Assembly: GCA_031763025.1 (NCBI GenBank)
Contig: JASSKH010000009.1
Span: 8,125,305 to 8,189,304, forward strand
Direction: 5' to 3'
Source of the DNA: Macrocystis pyrifera
Lineage: Eukaryota > Sar > Phaeophyceae > Laminariales > Laminariaceae
DNA length: 64,000 nucleotides
The notes beneath the pieces were generated by a model that made no database searches, was not told the DNA's origin, and saw only the letters and a program-made list of their open reading frames with translations. This document shows positions 12,266-22,979 of this stretch, piece after piece (the stretch's first letter is position 1; the number at the start of each line of letters is the position of its first letter). The translations under genes and the position numbers were made by a program.

Positions 12266-12530
12266 TTGGTGGGCAGTTTAATACTTGCCATAGTCGAAGA
12301 CCTTGCGGAGTTCCGAGCCACGAAAGGGTCAACGGAACTCACCCTTAGTGTTTGGACCGACCTCTTGTCCACTGCAGCAAAAATGGCGGGAAAGTGGTAC
12401 CGGGGGGTCCTTGAAGCAGCCGAACGGTTCGTGGTGAAGTGGAACGAAGATGAGGCACAGCTGAGTAGGCAGCGCCACGCATCCGCCGTGGGTGGTGCTC
12501 CATGGAATGGGGCTGGGGGGGCAACAGCAG
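12266..12530 (+). pseudogene. Decayed unidentified coding fragment
   Basis: The left copy keeps a helical-looking frame containing VEDLAEFRATKGSTELTLSV and WYRGVLEAAERFVVKWNEDE. In the right copy (about 55,570-55,770) the same frame has a 2-nt deletion and in-frame stops (TGATACC, GAGGCATAG). The composition resembles capsid-like proteins of retroelements, but no diagnostic motif is present. I treat both as remnants. Confidence 0.45.
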
Positions 12531-12563
12531 GAGTGGATAGAAATCGGACGAAGGGAATGCGGC

Positions 12564-12581
12564 GGGGTGGGGGGGGGGGGG
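12564..12581. repeat. Poly-G run
   Basis: GGGG-T-G13 here matches an uninterrupted G25 at 55,864-55,888 in the right copy. Homopolymer growth between the copies is the simplest reading. Confidence 0.9.
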
Positions 12582-12584
12582 TAC

Positions 12585-13560
12585 TCATTTGTGGCTTGCC
12601 TTCGTCATTTGACTATTGACCACGCATCCCTTTCGAGACGGAGCACCGTTCCTACTCCTAATAGAGACACCTCCAACAATGATATGTTCATTACGTTGTT
12701 TCCATATTTTACATCGAAACGTTTTGCTAATCTTATCCCCTTCCTGTTTGGCCTCCTGTGGCCACCATCTACCTCCTAGGATAGCGATCGTTTTCTCGCT
12801 GCTATTCATTGTATCAGTTTTTCCCTGTCGCATTCGTCTATTTCCCTCGTCTCCTCTTCTGACACATCCCGTTCCTCCTAGTATTTTTTCACATTCTCCT
12901 ACTATGTGAGTTCTACTCTCTATTGCTTTGCCACTCGGGCACATCTGTGTATCTATTTCCTCCTCCTCCCGGCTATTGGTGTACCTCTTTCTGCTTTCTG
13001 GCAGGTCCAGGTCCCCTACACGAAATCGCAGTTTCAACGTTTTGGCGAAGTCGATTGAGCCATGCAAGTACTTTTCATTCCTATTCCTTCCGTCAATCCC
13101 CCGTATATCTCTAAGTGTTTTTCCGATTCCACCTTGTTTCTTAGCGCTAACCTCTCCCTTCTTTCTACGATTTCTTCTACTTCAGCCTTGTACCTCCCCA
13201 ACTTCCTGGCGGACATCATCTCTTCTTGGTTTCCCCCGATACCCTTCCATACTTTCTCAACTACGCCATCCCACCTTATTCCAGCTCGCCCTTTTGTTAC
13301 TTTCTCCCATACAGCTCCTGCACATTCTAGCATTGATACTATCACATTCATCAAGATACATCTCTTAACCCTAGTGTCAAGGCGCGAGTCTGTTAGGATC
13401 GCATCTATCTTGCCTACTTGAGCTTTACCCTTTCCTATTACTTTTGATGTATATGTATCCCAAGAGCAGTCTTTTGAAATCGGGGGGGGGGCGACAGAAG
13501 GAGGAGTACAAGGAAAACCGTGGTGGGCGAAAGTAGAAAGGAGATGGCAGACATTATAGA
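12585..13560 (-). mobile_element. LINE-type retrotransposon remnant, 3' part of ORF2
   Basis: Minus-strand frames contain blocks typical of the region after the reverse transcriptase in non-LTR elements: LTDSRLDTRVKRCILMNVIV, VWEKVTKGRAGIRWD, GRYKAEVEEIVERRERLAL and a Cys-His knuckle. Here the knuckle reads CPSGKAIESRTHIVGEC, with one Cys changed to Ser. No reverse transcriptase or endonuclease core is present, so the piece is 5'-truncated. Frames break near 13,050. The right copy (55,930-57,000) keeps about 200 bp that this copy has lost between the IVSML and WEKV blocks and has the intact CPCGK knuckle. Confidence 0.75.
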
Positions 13561-13755
13561 AAGGCACCAGGCAGAGGAGTAAAGGGAACATGTCTATGCC
13601 AGTCGTGCCGCTAACTGCTGCAGTCGATTGCAGTGTGGTCTTCCTTTGATATATTGCAAGGCACCAGGCAGAGGAGTAAAGGGAACATGTATATGCCAGT
13701 CGTGCCGCTAACTGCTGCAGTTGATTGCAGTGTGGTCTTCCTTTGATATATTAAT
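13561..13755. repeat. 97-bp tandem duplication
   Basis: AAGGCACCAGGCAGAGGAGT starts at 13,561 and again at 13,658, and each unit runs through GTCGTGCCGCTAACTGCTGC. The right copy has one unit only (about 57,073-57,165). The duplication is therefore younger than the large segmental duplication. Confidence 0.9.
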
Positions 13756-14460
13756 ATTTTAGCGCGTTGATCCTCCGTGATCATCTTATTGTTGCTTCTA
13801 TTTTTGTTTCTTCTTGCCCTTATGGAAGGAGTCGTGTGGCGTGGGTGAATGGCGAGCTTGCTTAGCTTGTTTCGAATTGTCTGACGCATCCTCTCTGGGG
13901 ATGGAGCAAAGTTGACGAGCGCAGGACGGAGACGGCAGACAGGGTAGCGAGGTACCAGGTCGACTATTAATAGTAGGTAAACCCTGGCTATGCTACTCGT
14001 ACCACACACTGCTTCGGCTCCCTGGAGGGTGCTTCTTGTTATATATTTGGTGTCCTTCAGCTTGCTTGGTATTGCCTTCGGTTCGTAGTCTTGCTCTGTA
14101 TGTAATGGTGTTGATTCTTTAGCTCATGTATTTTTTTATGTCTGCCACATCCCCTGCGTGGGGCCACGATAGTGTCCCCCTCCCTCTTCTCTTCCATTTT
14201 TTGTTTCTCTTGTTTCATCTCTTCCATATAATGCGTATGTCGTGCCTGTGTTATTCACTACGACAGCATGGCATTGCAGTGTCTACTCTGCCTACAGCAT
14301 AACAATGTAGTATCGCTGTGGCGGAGTTTTGTGACCACATAACTTGTATCTCCCTAATATTGGAGATCCGGCACGTACACTGGTTGTGTTGGATGTCAAT
14401 GGGTGAAACGGACGGTTTAATGTTATAAGGACACACAGCCAGGTACCTATTTTTCAATCC
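13650..14460 (-). repeat. Dispersed repeat R2, copy a
   Basis: R2 is about 0.5-0.8 kb. Read on the minus strand it contains, in order, GACATCCAACACAACCAGTG, GGGATGTGGCAGACAT, AGCACCCTCCAG, TGTGGTACGAGTAGCATA and a short basic reading frame with PERMRQTIRNK and TTPSIRARR. Other copies are 16,150-16,695 (+), 47,255-47,900 (+), 57,070-57,880 (-) and 59,570-60,110 (+), with a partial one at 21,590-21,870 (-). The basic frame stays aligned between diverged copies. The family is not one I recognise. Confidence 0.7.
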
Positions 14461-14492
14461 TGAAGAGATACAAGTTATGTGGTCACAGAACT
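14326..14492. repeat. Inverted repeat, 28-bp arms
   Basis: Arms at 14,326-14,353 and 14,465-14,492 are near-perfect inverted copies (AGATACAAGTTATGTGGTCA on one arm's strand), 111 bp apart. The same pair is at 57,746-57,773 and 57,885-57,912. They sit at the outer end of R2, where identity between the two large copies jumps. Confidence 0.75.
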
Positions 14493-15932
14493 ACCCCCCA
14501 GAGATACCACATTGTTCTGCAGCGATCAGATTAGACAACGCGACGTCATGTCATCATACAGTGGGCGGCCGGGTTGAAGAAATAATGTTGGGTTAAAAAA
14601 CAAAGGCTCAAATTGCCGAAAAAATATAAGAAATTGGGTGTAAGAAAGACAGATCAATGTAGGCAACATTGAGGCAGGGCAAAAGGACGGTGTGGGGGGA
14701 GGAGGTCGGGACGGGCGCTGACTCCAAATGTTTGCAACGCGGAGCTTTCAGCTTAGTGGGGGGTCAAGCTTTACGCGTTGGTCCACGTTGTGTAATACAG
14801 GCGTGCATTGGTACTCGAACTATATGTACTTCGTGTATGCATACCGTATGAATATGTTCGTAGGAAAGTGTAAGATGTGTTTGAGGAAGCTTTGAGTGTT
14901 CGTTCATTTCCAACATATTATATCCATCCAGGTCGTGATGGGTTCCGCAAATTGCGACTTCAGCCGGGCGTACCTGCAACGTTCAGCACATTTTTCTTGG
15001 TTGGGGAGCTCCAGAGAGGACCGTGAGACTATTCAATCGTGCAAATGTGCAATGCGTATGCGCCTCGTTGAGCCATGTATCTCGGTGCATTACGTCCCTT
15101 GATCTAGAGTTGGTGGACATTCCACGTGAAAGAATCTCCACCCCTGATGTGAAAGTAGTGAAGGATGTAATCGGGTTTTCTGTTTCAGCCGATTTGCGGT
15201 GATACAACTTCCCGTAATGTTGTGTGGTGCGTAGTTGGTAGGAATATGGGAACATTGCTTGATGTGGCATATCAGTCACTTTGTATACTGCTTTGATGCT
15301 CATGTCGGTAGTTCTTCCTATAGGTGTTTTATTGATACGTCAGGAGGGGCATCTGTGACAGTAGTGTTCTACAGTACTGTAGCACGCAAGGATACATATG
15401 TTCCCTTTGCCACTGGGGATAGTGTAATGTTGGCGTAATATGTGAAATAGAGGCCATCGTAGTGATGTGAGACATGCGAGTCTTGCATACACATTTGTTT
15501 GGACGGGGGATCGTCGCAGTGATGTGACCCATGAGAACTCCTCGGATTGCCAGTCGGAAAATAGCCAGAGGCGGTACATTACAGAGGATTTATTGGTGGA
15601 CACAACGTATTTGTGGACTATATACGAGGGAGACGTTCGGTACAAAAGAGTCAGGCGGGCAATTCTTGGTTCTCGTGTGTTTCGTTGGTGTTAGGATGAG
15701 CAAGGGAGGAGGAGAAGGGACCCTCCTCTCTCACTTCTTCTCTTCTCTATGACCCCCTTTCCCCACGGGACCGTCATGTATGTCCCGGGTGGTCCAATAC
15801 TATGTATCTTCTTTTTGTTCGTCTGCACGTCCCCATGGCATCGTAGAAGATTTATTATCTCGCGCCGAAATCATCCCTCAGGCTAGGATAAAAAGGGGAC
15901 AGCAGTCTCGGATAATCGTGCTGCGGTAAGGG

Positions 15933-16067
15933 ATGGATCTCTTTGCTTTGTCGGAATTCACGCAGGAGCAACGCGACGCCATGCACGCCTGGTTGACCGA
16001 GCAGCGTGCAGCATACCAGCAAGCCCAACGACAGCAGGCGATGCTAGTGAGGGCGCACACACCATAA
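15933..16067 (+). CDS. Small ORF, 44 codons, helical (gag-start-like)
   Basis: The frame reads MDLFALSEFTQEQRDAMHAW and then an Arg/Gln/Ala-rich helix, ending VRAHTP-stop. Acidic, hydrophobic and Gln-rich spacing predicts one or two amphipathic helices, like the first residues of many retrotransposon Gag proteins. Nothing downstream continues the frame: R2 follows at once and the next gene-like frame is on the other strand. The copy at 59,347-59,481 differs at two residues (Leu3 to His, Trp20 to Cys). It could be a truncated element protein or an independent small protein. Confidence 0.35.
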   Translation: MDLFALSEFTQEQRDAMHAWLTEQRAAYQQAQRQQAMLVRAHTP

Positions 16068-16149
16068 TACTTTGAGCCTGCACGCCAAATTGACGCTTGT
16101 TAAGACGGGGCGCCCACTGTACTCGATAAAGCAGTCACGACACACACAT

Positions 16150-16695
16150 TCTATGAAATAACGACAAGATAAAACAATCAAACACCCAGCAGAAAACAAA
16201 CTAATCGTAAGAGAAGAAGGGAAAACAAGAATAATCCGTGCCCCAGGGCAGTGGATGTGGCAGGCACTATAGGACGAGCTAATAAATCAATACCACTGCA
16301 TAGAAGCAGAGCAAGTCTAAAAACGAAGGGAAGCACGACGTAACAAAGCACCCTCCAGATACCCTCAGCACTTTGTGGTACGAGTAGCATACTGTAGACG
16401 GGTTCTGCTTGCTAGTTGGTCTGGCACCTTTTGTTACCCTATCTGCCCTCTCCATCTTCGTTTGTGAACTATGCCCCACCCCCGGAGAGAATGCATCAGG
16501 CAAAACAAAAAAAGCAAAGCAGGCTCGTGATCGACTCACGCGACAAGACTCCTGCCATAAGGACAAGAAGGAAGATATATCGAAACGAACGAGAAATAAA
16601 TCACGGAGAATCAAAGCTCAAAAGTATAAATAGCACAAAGGAAGACTACGTTCGAACCAGCTGCAGACGTTGGCGGCATGGACGTCATGGGAAAC
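16150..16695 (+). repeat. Dispersed repeat R2, copy b
   Basis: This is homologous to the minus strand of 13,650-14,240: GTGGATGTGGCAGGCACTAT, AGCACCCTCCAG, TTGTGGTACGAGTAGCATAC, then the basic frame with PERMHQAKQKK and TPAIRTRRK. With copy a it forms a large inverted pair about 1.7 kb apart. Its 3' end overlaps the end of the decayed gene on the minus strand. Confidence 0.7.
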
Positions 16696-17475
16696 CTTGC
16701 AGCCCTTGATGTAACTACACGACTTGAAATCGCGGAACGCGTGACTTAGGTTTGACTTGCTGCGTTTGGGCTCGGGTGTCGCCACTACCTCCTTTCCCCT
16801 CAGTTTCCCCGCGCCGCCTGTTGCCGCCCCACTACCGCTGCTGTCGGCCCGTAGTAGCTTGAACAGCGTGTCTTCCTCGCGGACAAACTCACGGAGCGCA
16901 GGGAATGCTGGCAAGGGAGGCATCTCGAAAACCGTCCCGGCCGGGGGTGGCGTGTCTGGCGAGTGATCGCCTTGGCCCCGGTGAGCTCACCAATCCACAA
17001 GCGAACATTTTCGGTGATAATGAAGCCGATGAATTTTTTTGGCGATCCCGCACCACTTGAGGATTCGATGTTTTTAAGCACGTGAGCCCGAAGGGCCAGC
17101 CCATCTTGACAAAGAGCGCGTCCAGCTTATGCACCCGCGTGAGGCCCAACACATCCACTGCCACGGTATCGTTCAGGCCCACGCCTAGGACAGACCCCAT
17201 AGCCTGCCGGAGTAGGTCAAAACGGTCCACTACCGGAATGTCGTGGTCGCTGACGGCTCCCATACGCGGGGCGAAATACAACATACCCAACCGCCCATCG
17301 ACCGTCACTGCAGTGTTATCTGATGTGTCACCTCGAGTATATCTGCCAGCAGCGCCTGCAGGTCCGAAACTGATTCGCCAGTAGCTGCTGGTATCTGACC
17401 GCGAAGAATCCAGTGCTTGCGGGGGGGCAACTTCCTCCACATCACAACCTCATTGCCAAGTTCGATCTTCTCCAT
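16618..17475 (-). pseudogene. Decayed unidentified gene, frames shifted
   Basis: A Met at 17,475 opens MEKIELGNEVVMWRKLPPRK in one frame. After a run of seven C the reading continues as VTVDGRLGMLYFAPRMGAVS and then HKLDALFVK. A second shift gives AHVLKNIESSSGAGSPKKF and ENVRLWIGELT, and a third gives FPALREFVREEDTLFKLL with a basic PKRSKS. Each piece looks like real protein, but they lie in three frames, so either short introns or frameshifts separate them. The right copy (60,035-60,892) shares every break and differs by about one residue, so the damage predates the recent homogenisation. No family recognised. Confidence 0.4.
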
Positions 17476-19371
17476 TTGCCGATATCGAGTATTTTTGCCT
17501 GCTAGATCTCCGCCCTATCCTTCTCCTCCGACTGTGTTCGAGATTCCATGCTGGACCCTATTTTGCGGATGATCGATCTGCCCGTGTAGCTTCCCTACCG
17601 TCTCTGTCACCTCACCGATCTGGCTCAACGCAGTCTGTCCAACATGTCCCTTGCTATGCCTATGTTGGAGGAGTGGGAGGCGCCCTCTATCTTGCTAGCA
17701 GCTCTTCATCATGCCTTACCCTTCCTGTTCCCTTCTCGTCACTAACGTCTCGCCACAAAAAGAACGCATACAATAGCTCCCCAAACGGTTGGCTCGAAAA
17801 CTTGGGAAATGTTCGCTTGATTGCTGCTTGTCTGCTCACAAAGCTCACGGCAAAGGCTGGTATTCGTTTGACTGCTTCTGAAATCACTGTTGTTGTAGTT
17901 CGCGTCGTTTGCATACCTCACGTACGTACATAAGCCTACTGCAAGATCTACATCCGTTCCGATCTACTATTTCTTACGTACGTACAAAACACATATACAC
18001 TATCTTGCTTTGCTGCGCTCCCCACGAGAATATTCCGCATTTCAAATACAAGCTTCGACAAAATTCACGGCACCAACATCTGACCAGTTCGTCCCGAAAA
18101 AATCTGCATGGGAAATGAGGTCGAATGTTAAAACCTGGTGCGAGCTGGTGTGTTGTGATGTCGTTTATACTGTGACAGTCGCAATATATATACCAGGTAT
18201 CAGGTACCGAATAAAGAATGTCTCTCGGAAATATTGACGCAATTATGCTGCAGCACTATATATATCATATTTACGTCTACAGCAGCAGCTGCCATCGCAT
18301 CATCTTCTTTTAACTCCTCGGCCTCCTACCCAGCGCCAGACCCATACTCGTCCACACCCACGAGTAGAGCTCCGTAAATTAATGTATGGTATTTTTCCTG
18401 TTATCTCAACCCTCCCTTGCCACTGTCTTCCCAGTTCAACCAGCTGAGCTCGCCGACAACTCTATGACCCTATTGCCCACCGCCTATTTTCAACGATTCA
18501 ATATCTCTCCACAAACCCCACATTTCCTCCGTTCAATATTCCACGTAAAAATGGTTTCGTCCTTGCGCGCGGCGCTTCAATTCATTTCGACGCATACATA
18601 TCCGTATTGACTATTGCTGCTCGGTTTACGTTACTGGTGTCCAAACTATTTAAGTACAAAATACGTAATAATACCAGGTACCAGGTAGGATATACACACC
18701 GGCAAAACTCCCCACTACGTACTGTTCTAAACATGATATTCGTCAAACGAAGAACTACCTGGTAAACCTGGTAGGAAGAGTAAGGCAAGATCGTGTTTTA
18801 GGAGCCGGTGATCGACTTTTCACACTTCAATGGTACTCGATCGATGTCGGCGTCGGATCTCCATTTTTTATTTTATTTCCAAATCATGGATCTTTAAATG
18901 AGAAATCGGCCAACAAACATTTTTGGCCATTTTCGCGTGTTGGGGCCGACAATACTTTGAGACTCAACGACTGATAAATATCCTTGCGAAAAGGAACCCG
19001 ATTTTTTTTATATTTCTTCTCAAGGGCTGTACGGCATCGGCGACCTCTTCCGATCAGACAGAAAATATCTGAAAAATAACGACGTTCCAGAATCACGAAA
19101 AGCTTCTGATATCGACTTTATTCTTGTTGACACGATGATAGTTCTTTGTTCACGAATACCAGGTAATATGTTTGGTGTTGTAGCAAGCTACAGCAGTACG
19201 TGCAACCTCCTTGGTATTCTTTTTTTTCAAATTTAGACACTTGGACACAAGAACTCCTAGGATTTTGCAGCTTCAGGTGTGGTCTTCCTCATATTCGGGA
19301 AATATGCTACATGAAGGGTATATGTAAATCTCGTAGCACGCGCTCGGTGGTAGTGATGATTATGGTGTTTA
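17476..19371. other. No gene seen; TA-flanked short motifs clustered
   Basis: No conserved coding frame is visible. The interval is rich in TACCAGGTA-type motifs (18,191, 18,672, 18,679, 18,756 and 19,157), two of them overlapping at a shared TA. A short match to 20,560-20,720 occurs at 19,200-19,330. Confidence 0.5.
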
Positions 19372-20520
19372 AATACATAGAACCACTTATTGACATCTCA
19401 CCCTCGGAGCGTGCGCGGTTGGTACATCCCTAGCCTCTTAGAGCTCCCACTTGGAAATCGCCTCCTTTTATTACTTGCCGGACCTTTCCAGCGGATCTTT
19501 CTTTGCTCCATTTCTATTTGCGCTTTCAGTCCTTCTTTCCTTTTTTTTCTTTCATTTCGTGTGCGTGCGTGTACTCCGAGCACGGTTCCGCGGGCGAGCT
19601 CGGCACCGTCGAGGGTGTCAGCGGGTGCTGGCAGGTAGAGGGGGATTGCAAGGAGTGCGGGCGCTGTTTTCGTGGCTGGGCGTCGCGTGTGCCTCTCGAC
19701 GCGAGGGAAGCATGAAGGGGCTCTGTCTGGGCTCCTGGTGTGGGTCCGGTTATACTATGTACGAGTATGTAAGGGTCGTTTCGATTAGCAAAATAAAATC
19801 AATTGGTGCTTATTTCTGCGACCAATATGAAATTCACCTAGAGAACTACGCAGTCTGAGCACCAACATTGTCGAGCTGGCAAACGAGGTCCACGGTGAGC
19901 ACCGGGCTTCACGCGAGGCGGGCGAGGGGCTCACTGTGGAAGAGGGAAAGGAAAGCTTTACCCGGACGGAATCGGTGACGAGATGGTCGCGAGAGGGGCG
20001 GGTGGCGTGCGAAGCTGAGAGAGATGCTCTGCTGTTTGTGTTTTTTCTTTGTTCCTTTTGACCCGTGTAAGGTGTCCCAAACAGGCAGGAGATTATTACA
20101 CGAGAAAGGACGGGGATTTCTTTGTTCTTTCCGATATTTTCGGTTTCATTTTCATTGTTTATCCGGTGCTGCTATGCCGTGCTGTGCTTAATCTTTCGTA
20201 CATACGAGTACAGATATGGAGCACATCGAAAAAAAAAGCAAGTACCCTACCTGGGGTATTTAAGTACGTACGGCGTGTAAGCGAGCGTAGCGGAAAACAG
20301 CCCGCGACGCGAAGCGTACGTGGCGTCCGAGTTGTTTTCTCCTGATGCATGGCGGCGGGACTCTTGGCATTGTCAAGTCGCCAGTTTGCAACTACATTCA
20401 ATCACGAAAACAACTATATTCATTCATGGACGTCTTTCCTCTTCGCATAATTTAATGTCCTTTTCCGTCCTGAGCGAGCGCAGCGGGCGGCGTGGGCCAC
20501 CCGCGGAGCGAAGCGCCTAG
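19372..20520 (+). repeat. Dispersed repeat R1, copy 2
   Basis: This R1 copy has the same block order as copy 1. A 135-codon frame (19,451-19,858) ends in YEIHLENYAV-stop, and the STNIVELANE frame follows out of phase, running through FTRTESVTRWSREGR. The terminal GC hairpin lies at 20,470-20,518. It is almost identical to copy 4 because both lie in the recently homogenised part of the duplication. Confidence 0.8.
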
Positions 20521-22979
20521 TATATCTTATGAAAAAGTACCATGTATAAAACATACACCGGACAAAATTCCCACTCGTGGCAAACTACGTACTTCCTCGG
20601 ATTTTTTTTTTCTAAATATAGACACACTCACTCCCCGTTTTCTACAGCTTCTGAAGGAGAATTTTCCTTCCTCATATGCCGACTGCTGCATACCCTGCAT
20701 GAGGCCATACAAAACCCATCGTACGCGCGATCGAGACATCACATACAACTTGCACAAACGGCTTTCGACGAAACCCTAGAGTTCACAGCTGTTGTTGATT
20801 ATTTATGCCACATATCTACCATGCCACCCAGCAGTAGCCAGTAGTCTATATACAGAGTCGCGGATTGGTATCATAGTCACCTGTAACAAATGGTCTACAG
20901 CAGCAGTACAAAGTGCTTCGGCAGGAAAGAAGTGCAGCGTGTTCAATGCCGATTCAGGAGGGTGCCGTGGAACTCCGTTGGATCAGTATTCCCAGGTTAC
21001 ATGCGGAAGAACCCCGAAATACAGTTTCGAGTTCAACAGAGGTTTTATTTTCGAGTTTTAGTTTTCACCTTATGCCGGGAGTTTTTTTAGACTTGATAGC
21101 TCCGTGACCGATAGACCGTGCTCGAGCATACTCGTCCTCTTCTCTTCACTTCTCTTACCTGCTCCTCCTCCTGCTCCTCCTCCTCCTCCTCCTCCTCCTC
21201 CTCTCCTCCTCCTCCTCCTCCTCCTCCTCCTCCTCCTCCTGTTCCTCCACTACGTCCTATACTGTCGGACAAGACCTATTATCGACACTGGCTCTGAGTG
21301 CCATTTTCTTGCCGATGTTCATCTGAGAGCTGGAGCTTGAACAACAACCTGCCGGTTCGACACCGGCTGAAGTGCTTACCTTTGAGGCGGGTTGCCAGAT
21401 CTAACTCAGGAGCCGTGCACACACGCCTACTTGCGGGGATTCCGCCAAGAACATACACATAATTCGGTTATACTGATTTCCGGAACTTCCTACGGCTCCA
21501 CCACCTTTGTGTTACCACGGACCCCTGGACTATAGAGGAAATGTGAAAGCAACAGCACAACAATAGGCTCGTACCAGTACCCCTTTTTTGTTGTTATTAT
21601 ATATGTTGTTTTTAGTTTTTCTCTCTTTCAACGCATCTCGATGGTTCGCATGTTGTATGCCGTGCCCGTTGTATCCAGAACCATGGCATGGCATTGCACT
21701 GTATTCCCTGCGCATTGCATTACAACCTCACGTCTGTAGTGCCTCTTTGGGTCGCGTTTTTGTGTCTACGGAGCTCGTATCTCTCTAAGATGAAGGATCG
21801 GTACAGCCGCTGGGTCCGCTGGATGTCGACGGGTAGAAAAAACGGGTTTTCAATGTCAAGAACATGCGCACGCACCTGAACGAAAAGTCGGAGAAAGTGC
21901 ATAGCTGTTTGAGACCGATGACAATCACTAATAGTAGGAATTGTCTGCCGCTCTGGTGGTCTATTCATAGTTGTACACTAGAATGCTGCTCAACAAGTTT
22001 ATTGCGTGAGTTAAAATCCCACCGCGGTTAGAATTTCGTTTTTCTATTCACAAGTATCAAGAAAACAAACAACTGCCGAGAGCGCGCGTCGTGGGTGGGC
22101 ACAATTCGACGTAAGTCGACGAAGGGAGAAAGGACTGAAGTGTTCTCGAGATAAAAATGAAGGCACGAACCGTAGTAAGGAGAGAGAGGGGAGTGCCTGC
22201 TGTATGACGCCGGATCTGAGTCACGACAATTAATAGGAAGGAGAGACAAAAGAAGAGCGAAGACAAAAAAAAATCGAAGAAAAAATAGAAACCAAGCATA
22301 CTCAACTTCGGAAATGTCGGTGGTACTCTTTATACGAGCTGGTCCAGTGGCAAAACACGTTTTCTCTTCGGTCGGCATTGTCGCCAACAGTTGTAAATTT
22401 TAGGATTCTACTATTGACCACGGCAGTTTACCAAGCGTAAACCGCAAATGCAGTCGTTAGAAATTTTCGAATCCGAATTGTACTCGTCGAGATAAGTCAT
22501 GTCGAGTATATCCCGAGACTTACATACGCAGGTGTCTCGATACTAGTTCCTGAACGAGTCCGCCAACTATGCACAATTATCATGCTTTTCATGGTATCCT
22601 CGTTTCCCCTTTAGTGCCGAGGAGGCGTGTTCATGGTGAATCATGCCAAAATAATACTTTACACAATCGCCCTGCTCATGAGAGCCCTCAGTGAGCCAGG
22701 AACGTGGGAATCATCGAGAAATGACATCAAACTCTGTGGGTAGGTGCACGCGTCTAACCCGACCTTCCTTACAGCAGTCGGGCCAGTTCCATACTGCCTC
22801 TTTTGCCATCCGGTAAGCAGCCTATATCCAGACACACTATCAAGCATAGCGTCGTCGCAGATATAGACTGAATAGATCGCGTGTGCTTGCTCTTTTTCCC
22901 GGGCCAAGGCTACGATAGCTTCGGCGAGGACTGTTGTTCGTTAATCTCTCTCGTTTTTTCTCTCTCCCTGATTTTTGTT
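20521..22979. other. No gene seen; mixed repeat fragments
   Basis: From 20,560 to 20,720 the sequence resembles 19,200-19,330, as if a second R1 flank began here. A CTC/CCT triplet tract lies at about 21,158-21,245. R2-like fragments (minus strand) lie at 21,590-21,870, and a further match to 47,990-48,090 lies at 22,140-22,240. Open frames here are short and follow repeats. Confidence 0.5.
21158..21245. repeat. Polypyrimidine triplet tract (CTC/CCT)n
   Basis: This is an almost pure run of CTC/CCT triplets with three small interruptions. It keeps Leu- and Pro-rich frames open on the plus strand and Glu/Gly-rich frames on the minus strand; these are not genes. Confidence 0.95.

Larger units (their letters stand above)
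14451..20344. repeat. Large duplication, left copy, highly identical part
   Basis: This matches 57,871-64,000 at about 99.5% (about five differences in the first kilobase), far closer than the preceding part. One 234-bp difference is an insertion in the right copy at 61,540. The match continues to the window end and its far limit is unknown. Confidence 0.92.

Noticed and set aside
12585-13560. Plus-strand ORFs over the LINE remnants (e.g. 12,928-13,368 and 56,212-56,871)
   Set aside because: The minus-strand frames carry the element's motifs. The plus-strand frames are Phe/Ser/Leu/Pro-rich shadows.
21087-21340. Leu/Pro-rich and Glu/Gly-rich ORFs around 21.2 kb
   Set aside because: They come from the CTC/CCT triplet tract.
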